Shown piece by piece: positions 1 to 6,767 of a stretch of DNA of 10,720 nucleotides. The position numbers were made by a program, and so were the translations under genes. The notes beneath the pieces are model-generated. The model worked only from the letters and a program-made list of their open reading frames with translations, ran no database searches and was not told the origin of the DNA. Source of the stretch: Vitreoscilla sp. (GTDB taxonomy: Bacteria > Pseudomonadota > Gammaproteobacteria > Burkholderiales > Burkholderiaceae); NCBI GenBank assembly GCA_014378125.1, contig JACMOG010000172.1:1-10720 (forward strand), read 5' to 3'. Positions within the stretch are counted from its first letter, which is position 1; each line of letters begins with the position of its first letter.

Positions 1-42
1 CGCTGAGCTGACGCGCGCGTCGGCGCGCTGACGTGAACAACG

Positions 43-74
43 AATGGCCGCCCCGCAACGGGCGGCCATTTTTT
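43..74 (+). terminator. Rho-independent terminator of an upstream + strand gene
   Basis: An 11-bp perfect stem (43-53 with 60-70) and a 6-nt loop (CGCAAC) run straight into six T residues at 69-74. The T-run follows the stem only on the + strand, so this should end transcription entering from left of the window. Bases 1-35 contain TGA stops in all three + frames (4-6, 9-11, 29-31, 33-35), so the upstream gene ends at or before 35; too little is present to identify it. That gene would be convergent with the RsgA gene. Confidence 0.85.
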
Positions 75-96
75 CGTCCGCACGCCGTATTCGGAG

Positions 97-140
97 GGGG
101 TCTGGCATCCCCTGCGTGGACGCAGGCAATGCCAGACCCC
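97..140. repeat. REP-like hairpin, copy 1
   Basis: Perfect 12-bp outer arms (GGGGTCTGGCAT at 97-108, ATGCCAGACCCC at 129-140), a 2x2 internal loop (109-110 and 127-128), a 6-bp inner stem (CCTGCG 111-116 with CGCAGG 121-126) and a TGGA loop. The architecture is identical to the copy at 164-207, 67 bp downstream. It lies between the terminator at 43-74 and the 3' end of the RsgA gene. The form resembles REP/BIME elements mobilised by RAYT (REP-associated TnpA) transposases, but no RAYT gene is in the window and family membership is not proven. Confidence 0.8.
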
Positions 141-163
141 GATCCTCGGAGCGGCTCACGTTC

Positions 164-207
164 GGGGTCAGGCATTGCCGCTGGGTACAGCGGAGATGCC
201 AGACCCC
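164..207. repeat. REP-like hairpin, copy 2
   Basis: Same design and length (44 nt) as copy 1: 12-bp outer arms at 164-175 and 196-207 with a single A-A mismatch (170/201), a 2x2 internal loop, a 6-bp inner stem (CCGCTG 178-183 with CAGCGG 188-193) and a GGTA loop. Three of the six inner base pairs differ from copy 1, and every change is compensated on the other arm. The element ends 5 nt before the stop codon of the RsgA gene, so it would fold at the very 3' end of that mRNA. There it could act as an RNA end-protecting or Rho-limiting structure. It has no T-run on either strand. Confidence 0.8.
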
Positions 208-212
208 TCGCG

Positions 213-1301
213 TTACTTCTCGTCGCGCGTTCCGGCCACTGCCCGTGCCCGGTTGTCCCGCGTGCGCTGCTTGATCGCGGCCACGTTGCGCCTTCGCTGG
301 AACGGATCCTCGCTCTCGCGGTTGGCCTCGCGCAGCAGCTTCTGGAAGCTCACAAGCCGTGCCGGCGGCACCTGCTCGCGCACCGCGCAGCCGGGCTCCT
401 GCCCGTGGCGGCAGGTGCGATACCGGCACTGCAGCGCCAGCGTGCCGATCTCGGGGAATGCGCCGTTGAGCGTCTCGGCGTCCACATCGAGCCACAGCTG
501 GCGCAGCCCCGGCGTGTCGATGAGGCACGCCCCGCCGGACGTGCGGCGCAGCGTGCGCACGGTGGTGGTGTGTCGGCCACGCTCGTCCGAGGAGCGCACC
601 GCGTGCGTGGTCGAGCCCGCGCCGGTGAGCGTGTTGGCGAGCGTGGTCTTGCCCGCGCCGCTGGAGCCGAGCGTCACCAGCGTGGCACCGCGCACCAGCC
701 ACGGCGCCAGGGCCTGCGCCGCCTCCGGCGTGCGAGCGTCCACGGCCAGCACCACGATGTCGTCGCGCGCGTCGCCCACGTGCTCGCGCACGCGGGCGAT
801 GGCCGCATCGGCGTCGGCACACGCGTCGGCCTTGGTGAGCACCACCACCACCCGCGCATCGGCCGAATGCGCCAGCACCAGGAAGCGGTCGAGGCGGCGC
901 AGGTTGAAGTCGTGGTCGAGGCCCATCACCACCAGCGCGATGTCGATGTTGGCGACCAGGCCCTGGCGCCCGCCGGCGGGGTCGCGCCGCGTGAGGCGGT
1001 TGCGCGCGGGCAGGCACGCGAGGGCCCAGCCGCGATCGAGATCGCTGGCCGCGGGTCGCCACCACACCCAGTCGCCCACGACGAGCGTGTCGCGCTCGCG
1101 CTCGAGGGTCGTGCGCAGCGCGGAAGAAGGAACGACGGCGTGGGTGTCGTCGCCGTCGTGCACCAGCAGGTGGTCTCGCTGGACCTCGACGACGCGTGCC
1201 AGCCGCGCGCCCTCGGGTCGGTGTTGCGCGAGCGCCGCCTGCACGGTGGCATGGGAGAGTCCGATGTCGCGCAGCGCGCGCAGATCGAAGGAGTCTTGCA
1301 T
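213..1301 (-). CDS. rsgA: Ribosome small-subunit-dependent GTPase A (RsgA/YjeQ/YloQ family)
   Basis: A 362-aa circularly permuted GTPase. Family members bind immature 30S subunits and couple GTP hydrolysis to late small-subunit maturation in the cytosol. An N-terminal OB-fold-like region (about residues 35-105) precedes the permuted G domain: G4 TKAD (156-159), P-loop GSSGAGKTT (212-220), G2-like RGRHTTT (241-247) and G3 DTPG (262-265). The C-terminal zinc motif is complete: Cys292, Cys297, His299, Cys305, within the family signature ending EPGCAV. The tail after 330 is basic. At 362 aa, with an LRDIGL N-terminus, it resembles the longer YloQ-like branch rather than the shorter E. coli form, so it may be a second paralogue (inference). 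The ATG at 1301 has only a weak GGA upstream; the frame stays open a little further but shows no conserved sequence. The gene stands alone on its strand and its stop abuts the hairpin at 164-207. Confidence 0.93.
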   Translation of the reverse strand: MQDSFDLRALRDIGLSHATVQAALAQHRPEGARLARVVEVQRDHLLVHDGDDTHAVVPSSALRTTLERERDTLVVGDWVWWRPAASDLDRGWALACLPARNRLTRRDPAGGRQGLVANIDIALVVMGLDHDFNLRRLDRFLVLAHSADARVVVVLTKADACADADAAIARVREHVGDARDDIVVLAVDARTPEAAQALAPWLVRGATLVTLGSSGAGKTTLANTLTGAGSTTHAVRSSDERGRHTTTVRTLRRTSGGACLIDTPGLRQLWLDVDAETLNGAFPEIGTLALQCRYRTCRHGQEPGCAVREQVPPARLVSFQKLLREANRESEDPFQRRRNVAAIKQRTRDNRARAVAGTRDEK

Positions 1302-1502
1302 TGGGATGATTCCGGACGCGCCACATCGTTTGCGGATGCGGCAGCCTCGCTTGCGCGGCGCGCGAACGAGAGAAGGCCTTGCACGGTCAAGGCCGGCCGT
1401 TGGGGTGTGGGCGTCGCAACCGGATGCAGTCGGTGCGGGGCGCGGCGGGCTCGACGTTCGAGCCCGGGCCTGGCACCGGAGGCGCTGGCCTGATCGAAAA
1501 GA
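1302..1502. other. Non-coding gap upstream of rsgA
   Basis: No convincing gene is visible. It holds a 9-bp perfect hairpin with a CGT loop (1446-1454 with 1458-1466), lacking a T-run. A second hairpin, CTGATC-GAAAA-GATCAG (1490-1506), overlaps the stop codon of the 22-codon ORF. A TTGACC lies on the - strand at 1385-1390 without a good -10 partner, so no rsgA promoter can be assigned. If the ORF at 1503 is the stub of a truncated transporter, this stretch lies at the deletion scar. Confidence 0.5.
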
Positions 1503-1571
1503 TCAGTGGCCGAGCACCTTCGAGAACCGTGACGGCATGGCGGTCGACGCGCTGGTGATGTCAGTCTTCAT
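1503..1571 (-). CDS. 22-residue ORF with strong RBS; possible N-terminal stub of a POT peptide transporter
   Basis: A short frame preceded by a textbook Shine-Dalgarno, AGGAGGT (plus strand 1576-1582) four bases before the ATG. The product starts MKTDITSAS and ends FSKVLGH, then TGA. A perfect TTGACA (-35) lies 64 nt upstream. The ending matches my recollection of Burkholderiales POT/PTR proton-peptide symporters, which begin with a short polar head, then F-(x)3-LGHPRPLW and the first membrane helix. Here the stop falls exactly after LGH, as though the gene lost everything downstream. The alternative is a genuine small protein, or a leader peptide about 200 nt ahead of rsgA, since a hairpin overlaps the stop. 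The peptide has no membrane segment and no run of one amino acid typical of attenuation leaders. That translation starts here is fairly likely; what the ORF represents is uncertain. Confidence 0.45.
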   Translation of the reverse strand: MKTDITSASTAMPSRFSKVLGH

Positions 1572-1610
1572 GGCGACCTCCTGCAGGTAAAACGGTGGGA
1601 AGAGGATGCG

Positions 1611-1640
1611 ACTTTGCGCCCGCCCGCCGACCGCTGTCAA
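1611..1640 (-). promoter_or_regulatory. Candidate sigma-70 promoter for the 22-codon ORF
   Basis: On the - strand a perfect -35 TTGACA (plus positions 1635-1640) is followed after 18 nt by CAAAGT (1611-1616), a weak -10 with 3 of 6 matches. The ORF start lies about 40 nt beyond. The -35 is convincing; the -10 is not. Confidence 0.35.
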
Positions 1641-1715
1641 GACCGTGCGTCCACATGGCGGCGTGCGCGCCACACGGCCACAATCGCCACACCCCGCCAC
1701 TGCCCGGACCCCGTC

Positions 1716-2040
1716 ATGCGCCCTGCCCTGCTCGCCTGCGCCCTCTCGCTGGCTTCGCTTCCAGCGTTCGCCGAGCCGCTGCCCACGCCGACCGACCTCG
1801 CCGCCGCCGCCGACCAGGTGCGCGCCGCGGAGACCGCGTTCGCCAGGACCATGGGCGCCCGACGCCGTGGCCGCAAGCGCCGATGGCCGCCAGGCGGTCT
1901 CCACCGGTCTCGCGCACGACGCCTCGGGCAAGGTCATCTCGCGCTTCACCACGCTTTGGCGCAAGGACGGCGACGGCCACTGGCGCGTCATCGTCGACCA
2001 GGGCGTGGACGTGCCGGACTGCGCCGCGCCGCCGAAGTGA
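1716..2040 (+). pseudogene. Broken exported DUF4440/SnoaL-like (NTF2-fold) protein
   Basis: Two halves of one small secreted protein lie in different frames. The first half, from ATG 1716, encodes a signal peptide (RPALLACALSLASLPAFA, cleavage after AFA) and the family's first helix, ending AAETAFARTM near 1853. The second half, one frame over and ending at the TGA 2038-2040, begins WAPDAVAASADGRQAVSTG and carries the C-terminal strands GKVISRFTTLWRKDGDGHW and RVIVDQGVDVPDC, typical of DUF4440. The central segment, roughly 50 residues in intact members, is absent, and the span of 325 nt is not a multiple of three. This fits a single deletion near 1848-1856 that also shifted the frame; an assembly error is the alternative. 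Intact members are often annotated as YybH/SgcJ-like; substrate is unknown. No strong RBS is seen. The stop lies 6 nt from the palindrome at 2047. Confidence 0.75.
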
Positions 2041-2046
2041 CCGCCA

Positions 2047-2117
2047 GTCATCCTGCGCGCCGTCGCAGGATCCACGCGAAGTCGCGGGGTGGATCCTGCG
2101 ACTTCGCGCAGGATGAC
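2047..2117. repeat. 71-bp palindromic repeat between convergent genes
   Basis: Two 28-nt inverted arms (2047-2074 and 2090-2117) match at 26 of 28 positions. Each reads GTCATCCTGCGCG, then CC or AA, then GTCGCAGGATCCA from its outer end. The 15-nt centre can itself pair (CGCGA with TCGCG). The element sits 6 nt after the DUF4440 stop and 11 nt from the M3 peptidase stop, so it would fold at the 3' end of both transcripts and may act as a bidirectional terminator or mRNA stabiliser. A single-arm relative occurs at 7058-7085. The core resembles a dispersed CATCCTG...CAGGATC repeat I recall from many bacterial genomes. Confidence 0.85.
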
Positions 2118-2128
2118 GGCGCGTTCGG

Positions 2129-4189
2129 TCAGTACTCCACGTCTTCCGGCAGCAGCCCGCGCTTGCGCAGCAGCGGCTCGATGGACGGCATGCGCCCGCG
2201 GAACGCCGCGTAGGCCTGCTGCGGCGCCACGCTGTCGCCCGCGCCGTAGATGCACTGGCGCAGCCGCGCCGCCACCACCGGGTCGAAGGCGTCGCCGGCC
2301 TCCTTGAAGGCGTCGAACGCATCGGCGTCGAGCACCTCGGCCCACAAGTAGACGTAATACCCCGCGGCGTATGACGAGCCCGAGAACAGGTGCTGGAAGT
2401 GCAGCAGGCGGTGGTTGACGCCCACCTCGGGCGGCAGGTTCAGGCGCGCCAGCGTGGCGGACTCGAACTCCGGCAGGTCGGCCGGCGGCTCCTTGTCGGT
2501 GCGCGAGTGCACGGACATGTCCACCAGCGCGCTGCCCGCGTAGCGCACGGTCTCGTAGGCCTGGCCCCAGCGGCGCGCCTCCTGCAGGCGGCGCACCAGC
2601 GTCTCGGGAATGGGCTCGCCGGTCTGCCAGTGGCGCGCGTGGCGGGCGATCACCTCGGGCTCCAGCAGCCAGTGCTCGAACAGCTGCGACGGCAGCTCGA
2701 CGAAGTCGCGCAGCACGTTGGTGCCCGACAGGCGCTGGAACGTGACGTTGGACAGCAGCCCGTGCAGGCCGTGGCCGAATTCGTGGAACAGCGTGCGCGC
2801 GTCGTCGAAGCTGAGCAGCGTGGGCTCGCCGGCCGCGCCCTTGGCGAAGTTGTTGTTGTTCATGATCACCGGCAGGTCGACGCCGCCGTTGCGCGACTGC
2901 GACCGCAGCGAGCTCATCCACGCGCCGGATCGCTTGGTCTGGCGCGCGAAGTTGTCGTGCAGGAAGATGCCGATCAACTTGTCGCCGTCGTGGACCTCGT
3001 ACGGCACCACGTCGGGGTGGTACACGGGAATGGCGTCGTTGCGCACCATGCGGATGCCGAACAGCCGCTGCGCGCAGTCGAACGCGGCCTGCACCATGCG
3101 CTCGAGCGAGAAGTACGGCTTCACCTCGCCGTCGTCGAACGCGTAGCGCTGCTGGCGCACGCGCTCGGAGCCGTAGCGCCAGTCCCAGGCCATGTAGGGC
3201 GCGGCCACGTTGGCGTCTCTCAAGGCCTCGTGCACGGCCGTGCGCTCGTCCTGCAGGGCCGACAGCGCGCGCATGTAGACGTCGTCGAGCAGGTTGTCGA
3301 CCGACGCGATGGTGCCCGCCATGGTGTTGGCCAGCGCGTACTCGGCGTAGCTCGCGTGGCCGTGCATCCAGGCCTGCTCCTGGCGCAGGCGCAGGATGTC
3401 GCGGGCCACCTCGTGGTTGTCGGTCTCGCCCTCGGCCTCGCCGCGGCCCACCCAAGCGCGCCACGCCTTCTCGCGCAGCTCGCGCCGCGCCGAGAAGGTG
3501 AGGAACGGCACGATCAGCGAGCGCGACAGCGTGACCACGTGCGTGCCCTCGGCCAGGCCGCGATCGCTGGCCGCCTGGCGCGCCGACGCGCGCACGAAGG
3601 GCGGCAATCCGTCGAGCTCGTCGTCGGCCAGCTCCAGCTGGAAGCCGGCCTCGTCGGCCAGCACGTTCTGCGCGAAGCGCGTGGTGAGCTGCGCGAGGCG
3701 CTCCATGATCTGCGCGTAGCGCGGCTGCTTGTCCGGGCCCAGCCGGGCGCCGGCGCGCACGAAGTCGACGTGCAGGCGCTCCACCAGGCGCAGCGCCTCG
3801 GGGGCCAGGCCCAGGTCGTGGCGTGCCTCTTGCACCGCGTCGAGCCGGGCGAACAGGCCGGCATGCATCATCACGGCACTGTCGTGCGCGGCCAGCGGGC
3901 CGGCCAGCTCGCGCTGCACGGCCTGGATGTCCGGCGAGGTGTGCGAGGCGGCAAGCGCGTGGAATGCCGATTCGATGCGCGACAGCAGGCGGCCGCTGCG
4001 GTCGAACGCGGCCACCGTGTTGTCGAAGTCCGCCGGTTCGTCCAGCGTCGCGATGGCCTCCACCTCGGCACGCTGCGCCCGCATCGCCGCCTGGAGCGCG
4101 GGCGCGAAATCGGCGGCCCGGATCTGGTCGAACGGGGGCAGGGCAAAGGGCGTCGTCCAGTCGGCGAGCAGGGGATTGGAGGCGGTCAT
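2129..4189 (-). CDS. M3 family zinc metallopeptidase, Dcp-type (peptidyl-dipeptidase/oligopeptidase)
   Basis: A 686-aa cytosolic M3A peptidase without signal peptide or membrane segment. Family enzymes degrade short peptides; Dcp releases C-terminal dipeptides. The zinc site is complete: HEFGH at 469-473 (ligands His469 and His473, catalytic Glu470) and third ligand Glu498 in RDFVELPSQ, almost the same numbering as E. coli Dcp. Tyrosines in SSYAAGYYVYLWAEVL (606-620) match the substrate-stabilising region. The N-terminus (LPPFDQIRAADFAPAL, then RAEVEAIA) and LSGTNVLRDFVELPSQ after the zinc motif look more like Dcp than oligopeptidase A, but specificity cannot be fixed from sequence. The start is MTASNPLLADW at 4189, where family similarity begins; the frame is open to 4330 but that extension is basic and low in similarity. 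The RBS is weak. It is transcribed divergently from the S9 peptidase and convergently with the broken DUF4440 gene. Confidence 0.93.
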   Translation of the reverse strand: MTASNPLLADWTTPFALPPFDQIRAADFAPALQAAMRAQRAEVEAIATLDEPADFDNTVAAFDRSGRLLSRIESAFHALAASHTSPDIQAVQRELAGPLAAHDSAVMMHAGLFARLDAVQEARHDLGLAPEALRLVERLHVDFVRAGARLGPDKQPRYAQIMERLAQLTTRFAQNVLADEAGFQLELADDELDGLPPFVRASARQAASDRGLAEGTHVVTLSRSLIVPFLTFSARRELREKAWRAWVGRGEAEGETDNHEVARDILRLRQEQAWMHGHASYAEYALANTMAGTIASVDNLLDDVYMRALSALQDERTAVHEALRDANVAAPYMAWDWRYGSERVRQQRYAFDDGEVKPYFSLERMVQAAFDCAQRLFGIRMVRNDAIPVYHPDVVPYEVHDGDKLIGIFLHDNFARQTKRSGAWMSSLRSQSRNGGVDLPVIMNNNNFAKGAAGEPTLLSFDDARTLFHEFGHGLHGLLSNVTFQRLSGTNVLRDFVELPSQLFEHWLLEPEVIARHARHWQTGEPIPETLVRRLQEARRWGQAYETVRYAGSALVDMSVHSRTDKEPPADLPEFESATLARLNLPPEVGVNHRLLHFQHLFSGSSYAAGYYVYLWAEVLDADAFDAFKEAGDAFDPVVAARLRQCIYGAGDSVAPQQAYAAFRGRMPSIEPLLRKRGLLPEDVEY

Positions 4190-4435
4190 GGCAGTGGCTT
4201 GGGCTCTTGGATGAAGTCTTGTGCGAGGTCTCGCGGCGCGGTTCGGATCGCCGCCCCGTGACATCGAGCAGGATACTTCCCCCCGCCACCTCCCCATTCG
4301 GCACGAGGTGATATCCGGACAGGGTTTCACCTATGAGGCCTTCCTCCAGTGCGGCCATTCGAGGGGCCTGGAAAATGGCCCCATCCCCGACCGGTTCACG
4401 AGGCCACGCGGGCTCCTCTCGACGACCCCTCTGCG
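4190..4435. promoter_or_regulatory. Shared 246-bp region between divergent peptidase genes
   Basis: It must hold promoters for both the M3 (-) and S9 (+) genes, but no clear -35/-10 pair is visible in either direction. Small inverted repeats seen: GCGGCG/CGCCGC (4233-4238, 4249-4254), AGGTGA/TCACCT (4306-4311, 4327-4332) and GGGGCC/GGCCCC around an A-rich 8-nt loop (4363-4368, 4377-4382). The AGGTGA/TCACCT pair, 15 nt apart around GATATC-like sequence, is the most operator-like, but 6-bp arms are common by chance in this GC content. Confidence 0.35.
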
Positions 4436-6625
4436 ATGATGAAGACATTCCGACTCCTGACAGCGGCCGCCCTGCTGGCGACCACGACGACCACGCTCAT
4501 GGCCCAAGTTCCCACCTCGACCGCCGCGTCTGCCGCGCCCGCCGCCTCCGCCGCCGACGCCTCCGAAGACCCCAACCTCTGGCTCGAGGACATCCTCGGC
4601 GACAAGTCCCTCGCCTGGGTGCGCGAGCGCAACGCGCACTCGCGCGAGGTGCTCGAGGCCTGGCCGCTGTTCAAGCAGACGCGCGACCAGGTGCGCGCCA
4701 TCCTCGACTCCAAGGAGCAGATCCCCGACGTGGCACGCCGCGGCAATTTCCTGTGGAACTTCTGGCGCGACGACAAGAACCCGCGCGGCCTGTGGCGCCG
4801 CACCACGCTGGCCGAATACCGCAAGCCGCACCCGGCCTGGGAGGTGGTGATCGACCTCGACGCGCTGGCCAAGGCCGAGGACGAGAACTGGGTCTGGCAC
4901 GGCGCCAACTGCCTGGCGCCGGCCTACGACCGCTGCCTGGTGATGCTGTCGCGCGGGGGCTCCGACGCGCAGGTCGTGCGCGAGTTCGACATCGCCAGGC
5001 GCCAGTTCATCGCCGACGGCTTCACGCTGCCCGAGGCCAAGTCGCAGGTCGACTGGGTCGACGCCGATACGCTGCTCGTGGCCACCGACTTCGGCCACGG
5101 CAGCCTCACCGACTCCGGCTATCCCGGCGTGGTCAAGCGCTGGACGCGCGGCACGCCGCTGGCCAGCGCCACCACGATGTTCACCGGCGAACACACCGAC
5201 GTCGCCTCGGGCATGAGCGTGGACGACACGCCCGGCTTCGAGCGCATCACGTTCAGCCGCTCGCTCGACTTCTACACGTCGCGCCTGTGGCTTCTGGATC
5301 GCACCGACCCGAAGGCCACCACGCCCAAGCTGGTCCCCGTGGAAAAGCCTGACGACGCCAGCCTGGCCTTCTGGCGCGACCGCGTGCTGATCGAGCTGCG
5401 CTCCGACTGGACGCCGGGCGACCGCACCTGGCCGCGCGGATCGCTGCTGGTGGGCGACGCCGCGGCGTACCTGAAGGGCGAGCGCCACCTCACCGCCCTG
5501 TTCACACCCACCGCCACGCGCTCGCTGGGCGGCTACAGCGTGACGAAGACCAAGGTGCTGCTCGACGTGCTGGACAACGTGGCCGGGCGACTCGAAGAGG
5601 TGACGCCCACCGCCACCGGCTGGCAGCACCGCGCCGTCGACGCGCCGTTCCCCGGCTCGCTGTCCGCGCGCGGCCTGCACGACGTGCACGTGGCCGACGA
5701 CCCGCTGGCCGAGGCCTATCTGCTCAGCTACACCGACTTCCTCACGCCCGACTCGCTGTACCTGGCCCACGCCGGCTCCGACCAGCGGGAGCTGCTGAAG
5801 TCGCGCCCGCAGTTCTTCGACACCACAGGCATGCGCGTGGAGCAGAAGTTCGCCACGTCCAGGGACGGCACCAAGGTGCCCTACTTCATCATCTGGCCCA
5901 AGGGCGCGAAGGCCGACGGCCAGAACCCGACGCTGCTGTACGGCTACGGCGGCTTCGAGATCTCGCTCACGCCCAGCTACTCCGGCGGCATCGGCAAGGC
6001 CTGGTACGAGCACGGCGGCGTGTGGGTGTATGCCAACATCCGCGGCGGCGGCGAGTATGGCCCGGCGTGGCACCAGGCGGCCGTCAAGGAGAACAAGCAG
6101 CGCAGCTACGACGACTTCGAGGCCGTGGCCGAGGACCTGATCGCCACCAAGGTGACCAGCCCGCGCCACCTGGGCATCGAGGGCGGCAGCAACGGCGGCC
6201 TGCTGGTGGGCGCCGTCGCCATGCAGCGCCCCGGCCTGTTCAACGCCGTCAGCTGCCAGGTGCCGCTGCTGGACATGAAGCGCTTCAACAAGCTTCTGGC
6301 CGGCGCGTCGTGGATGGCCGAGTACGGCAACCCCGACATCCCCGCCGAGTGGGAATGGATCTCCAGGTACAGCCCGTACCATAACGTGCACAAGGAGACG
6401 CATTACCCGGCGATCTTCTTCACCACCTCCACGCGCGACGACCGCGTGCACCCGGGCCACGCCCGCAAGATGGCCGCGCGCATGATCGAGCAGGGCCACG
6501 AGGTGCTGTACTACGAGAACATCGAGGGCGGCCACGGCGGCGCGGCCGACAACCAGCAGCGCGCCGACATGACGGTGTTGCAGTTCGCGTTCCTGTGGCA
6601 GAAATTGGGACCCCACGGTCGCTAG
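4436..6625 (+). CDS. Exported prolyl oligopeptidase family serine peptidase (S9A)
   Basis: A 729-aa S9A peptidase; relatives cleave short peptides after proline. The start is at tandem ATG codons (4436, 4439). From there a classic signal peptide follows: basic K3 and R6, an Ala/Leu/Thr core and a probable cut after Ala23 (LMA-Q), so the enzyme is probably periplasmic or secreted. An Ala-rich linker leads to DPNLWLEDILGDKSLAWV (from 45), the S9A N-terminal motif. Residues about 60-450 form the beta-propeller and about 470-729 the alpha/beta hydrolase. The triad is Ser585 in GGSNGG, Asp669 in STRDDRVHPGHARKM and His700 in EGGHGG; RGGGEYGPAW is the conserved loop preceding the nucleophile region. 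Everything expected is present and length is normal. The frame is open upstream to 4349, but that start would bury the signal peptide. No good RBS is seen. It pairs divergently with the cytosolic M3 peptidase. Confidence 0.93.
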   Translation: MMKTFRLLTAAALLATTTTTLMAQVPTSTAASAAPAASAADASEDPNLWLEDILGDKSLAWVRERNAHSREVLEAWPLFKQTRDQVRAILDSKEQIPDVARRGNFLWNFWRDDKNPRGLWRRTTLAEYRKPHPAWEVVIDLDALAKAEDENWVWHGANCLAPAYDRCLVMLSRGGSDAQVVREFDIARRQFIADGFTLPEAKSQVDWVDADTLLVATDFGHGSLTDSGYPGVVKRWTRGTPLASATTMFTGEHTDVASGMSVDDTPGFERITFSRSLDFYTSRLWLLDRTDPKATTPKLVPVEKPDDASLAFWRDRVLIELRSDWTPGDRTWPRGSLLVGDAAAYLKGERHLTALFTPTATRSLGGYSVTKTKVLLDVLDNVAGRLEEVTPTATGWQHRAVDAPFPGSLSARGLHDVHVADDPLAEAYLLSYTDFLTPDSLYLAHAGSDQRELLKSRPQFFDTTGMRVEQKFATSRDGTKVPYFIIWPKGAKADGQNPTLLYGYGGFEISLTPSYSGGIGKAWYEHGGVWVYANIRGGGEYGPAWHQAAVKENKQRSYDDFEAVAEDLIATKVTSPRHLGIEGGSNGGLLVGAVAMQRPGLFNAVSCQVPLLDMKRFNKLLAGASWMAEYGNPDIPAEWEWISRYSPYHNVHKETHYPAIFFTTSTRDDRVHPGHARKMAARMIEQGHEVLYYENIEGGHGGAADNQQRADMTVLQFAFLWQKLGPHGR

Positions 6626-6627
6626 CG

Positions 6628-6673
6628 CTCCCTGCCCCCGAGGGGCCGGCCGCTTTGGGCCCGGCAAAGCCGG
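6628..6673. repeat. GC-rich palindromic intergenic element after the S9 gene
   Basis: Just after the S9 stop come CCCC-GA-GGGG (6636-6645), the self-palindrome GGCCGGCC (6644-6651), CGCTTTGGGC and the hairpin CCGGC-AAA-GCCGG (6661-6673). This mix of GGGGCCGGCCGCTTTGGGC and CCGGCAAAGCCGGATCC recalls, from memory, a repeated intergenic element in Comamonadaceae. It probably serves as the 3' end structure of the S9 mRNA, although no T-run follows. The rest of the gap (6674-6757) holds nothing recognisable. Confidence 0.5.
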
Positions 6674-6767
6674 ATCCCTGGCTCCCTCGAATCTCGGGCG
6701 AGCGGAAAAGCGGCAGCGCCGTGACGGGCATACCGCTTGCACGGGATCGCGTGAACCGGAGAATTCG

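Noticed and set aside
33..1493. 486-codon + strand frame
   Set aside because: Antisense to rsgA and begins inside the terminator region; repetitive Arg/Ala composition.
4233..4254. GCGGCG/CGCCGC inverted repeat upstream of the M3 gene
   Set aside because: Six-base GC-only arms with a 10-nt loop are expected often at this base composition; no supporting signal.
1503..4448. Very long open frame on the - strand (981 codons)
   Set aside because: It overlaps the M3 peptidase in another frame, is rich in Arg/Ala/Gly with no domain, and only its last 22 codons (the separate ORF at 1503-1571) have a start signal.
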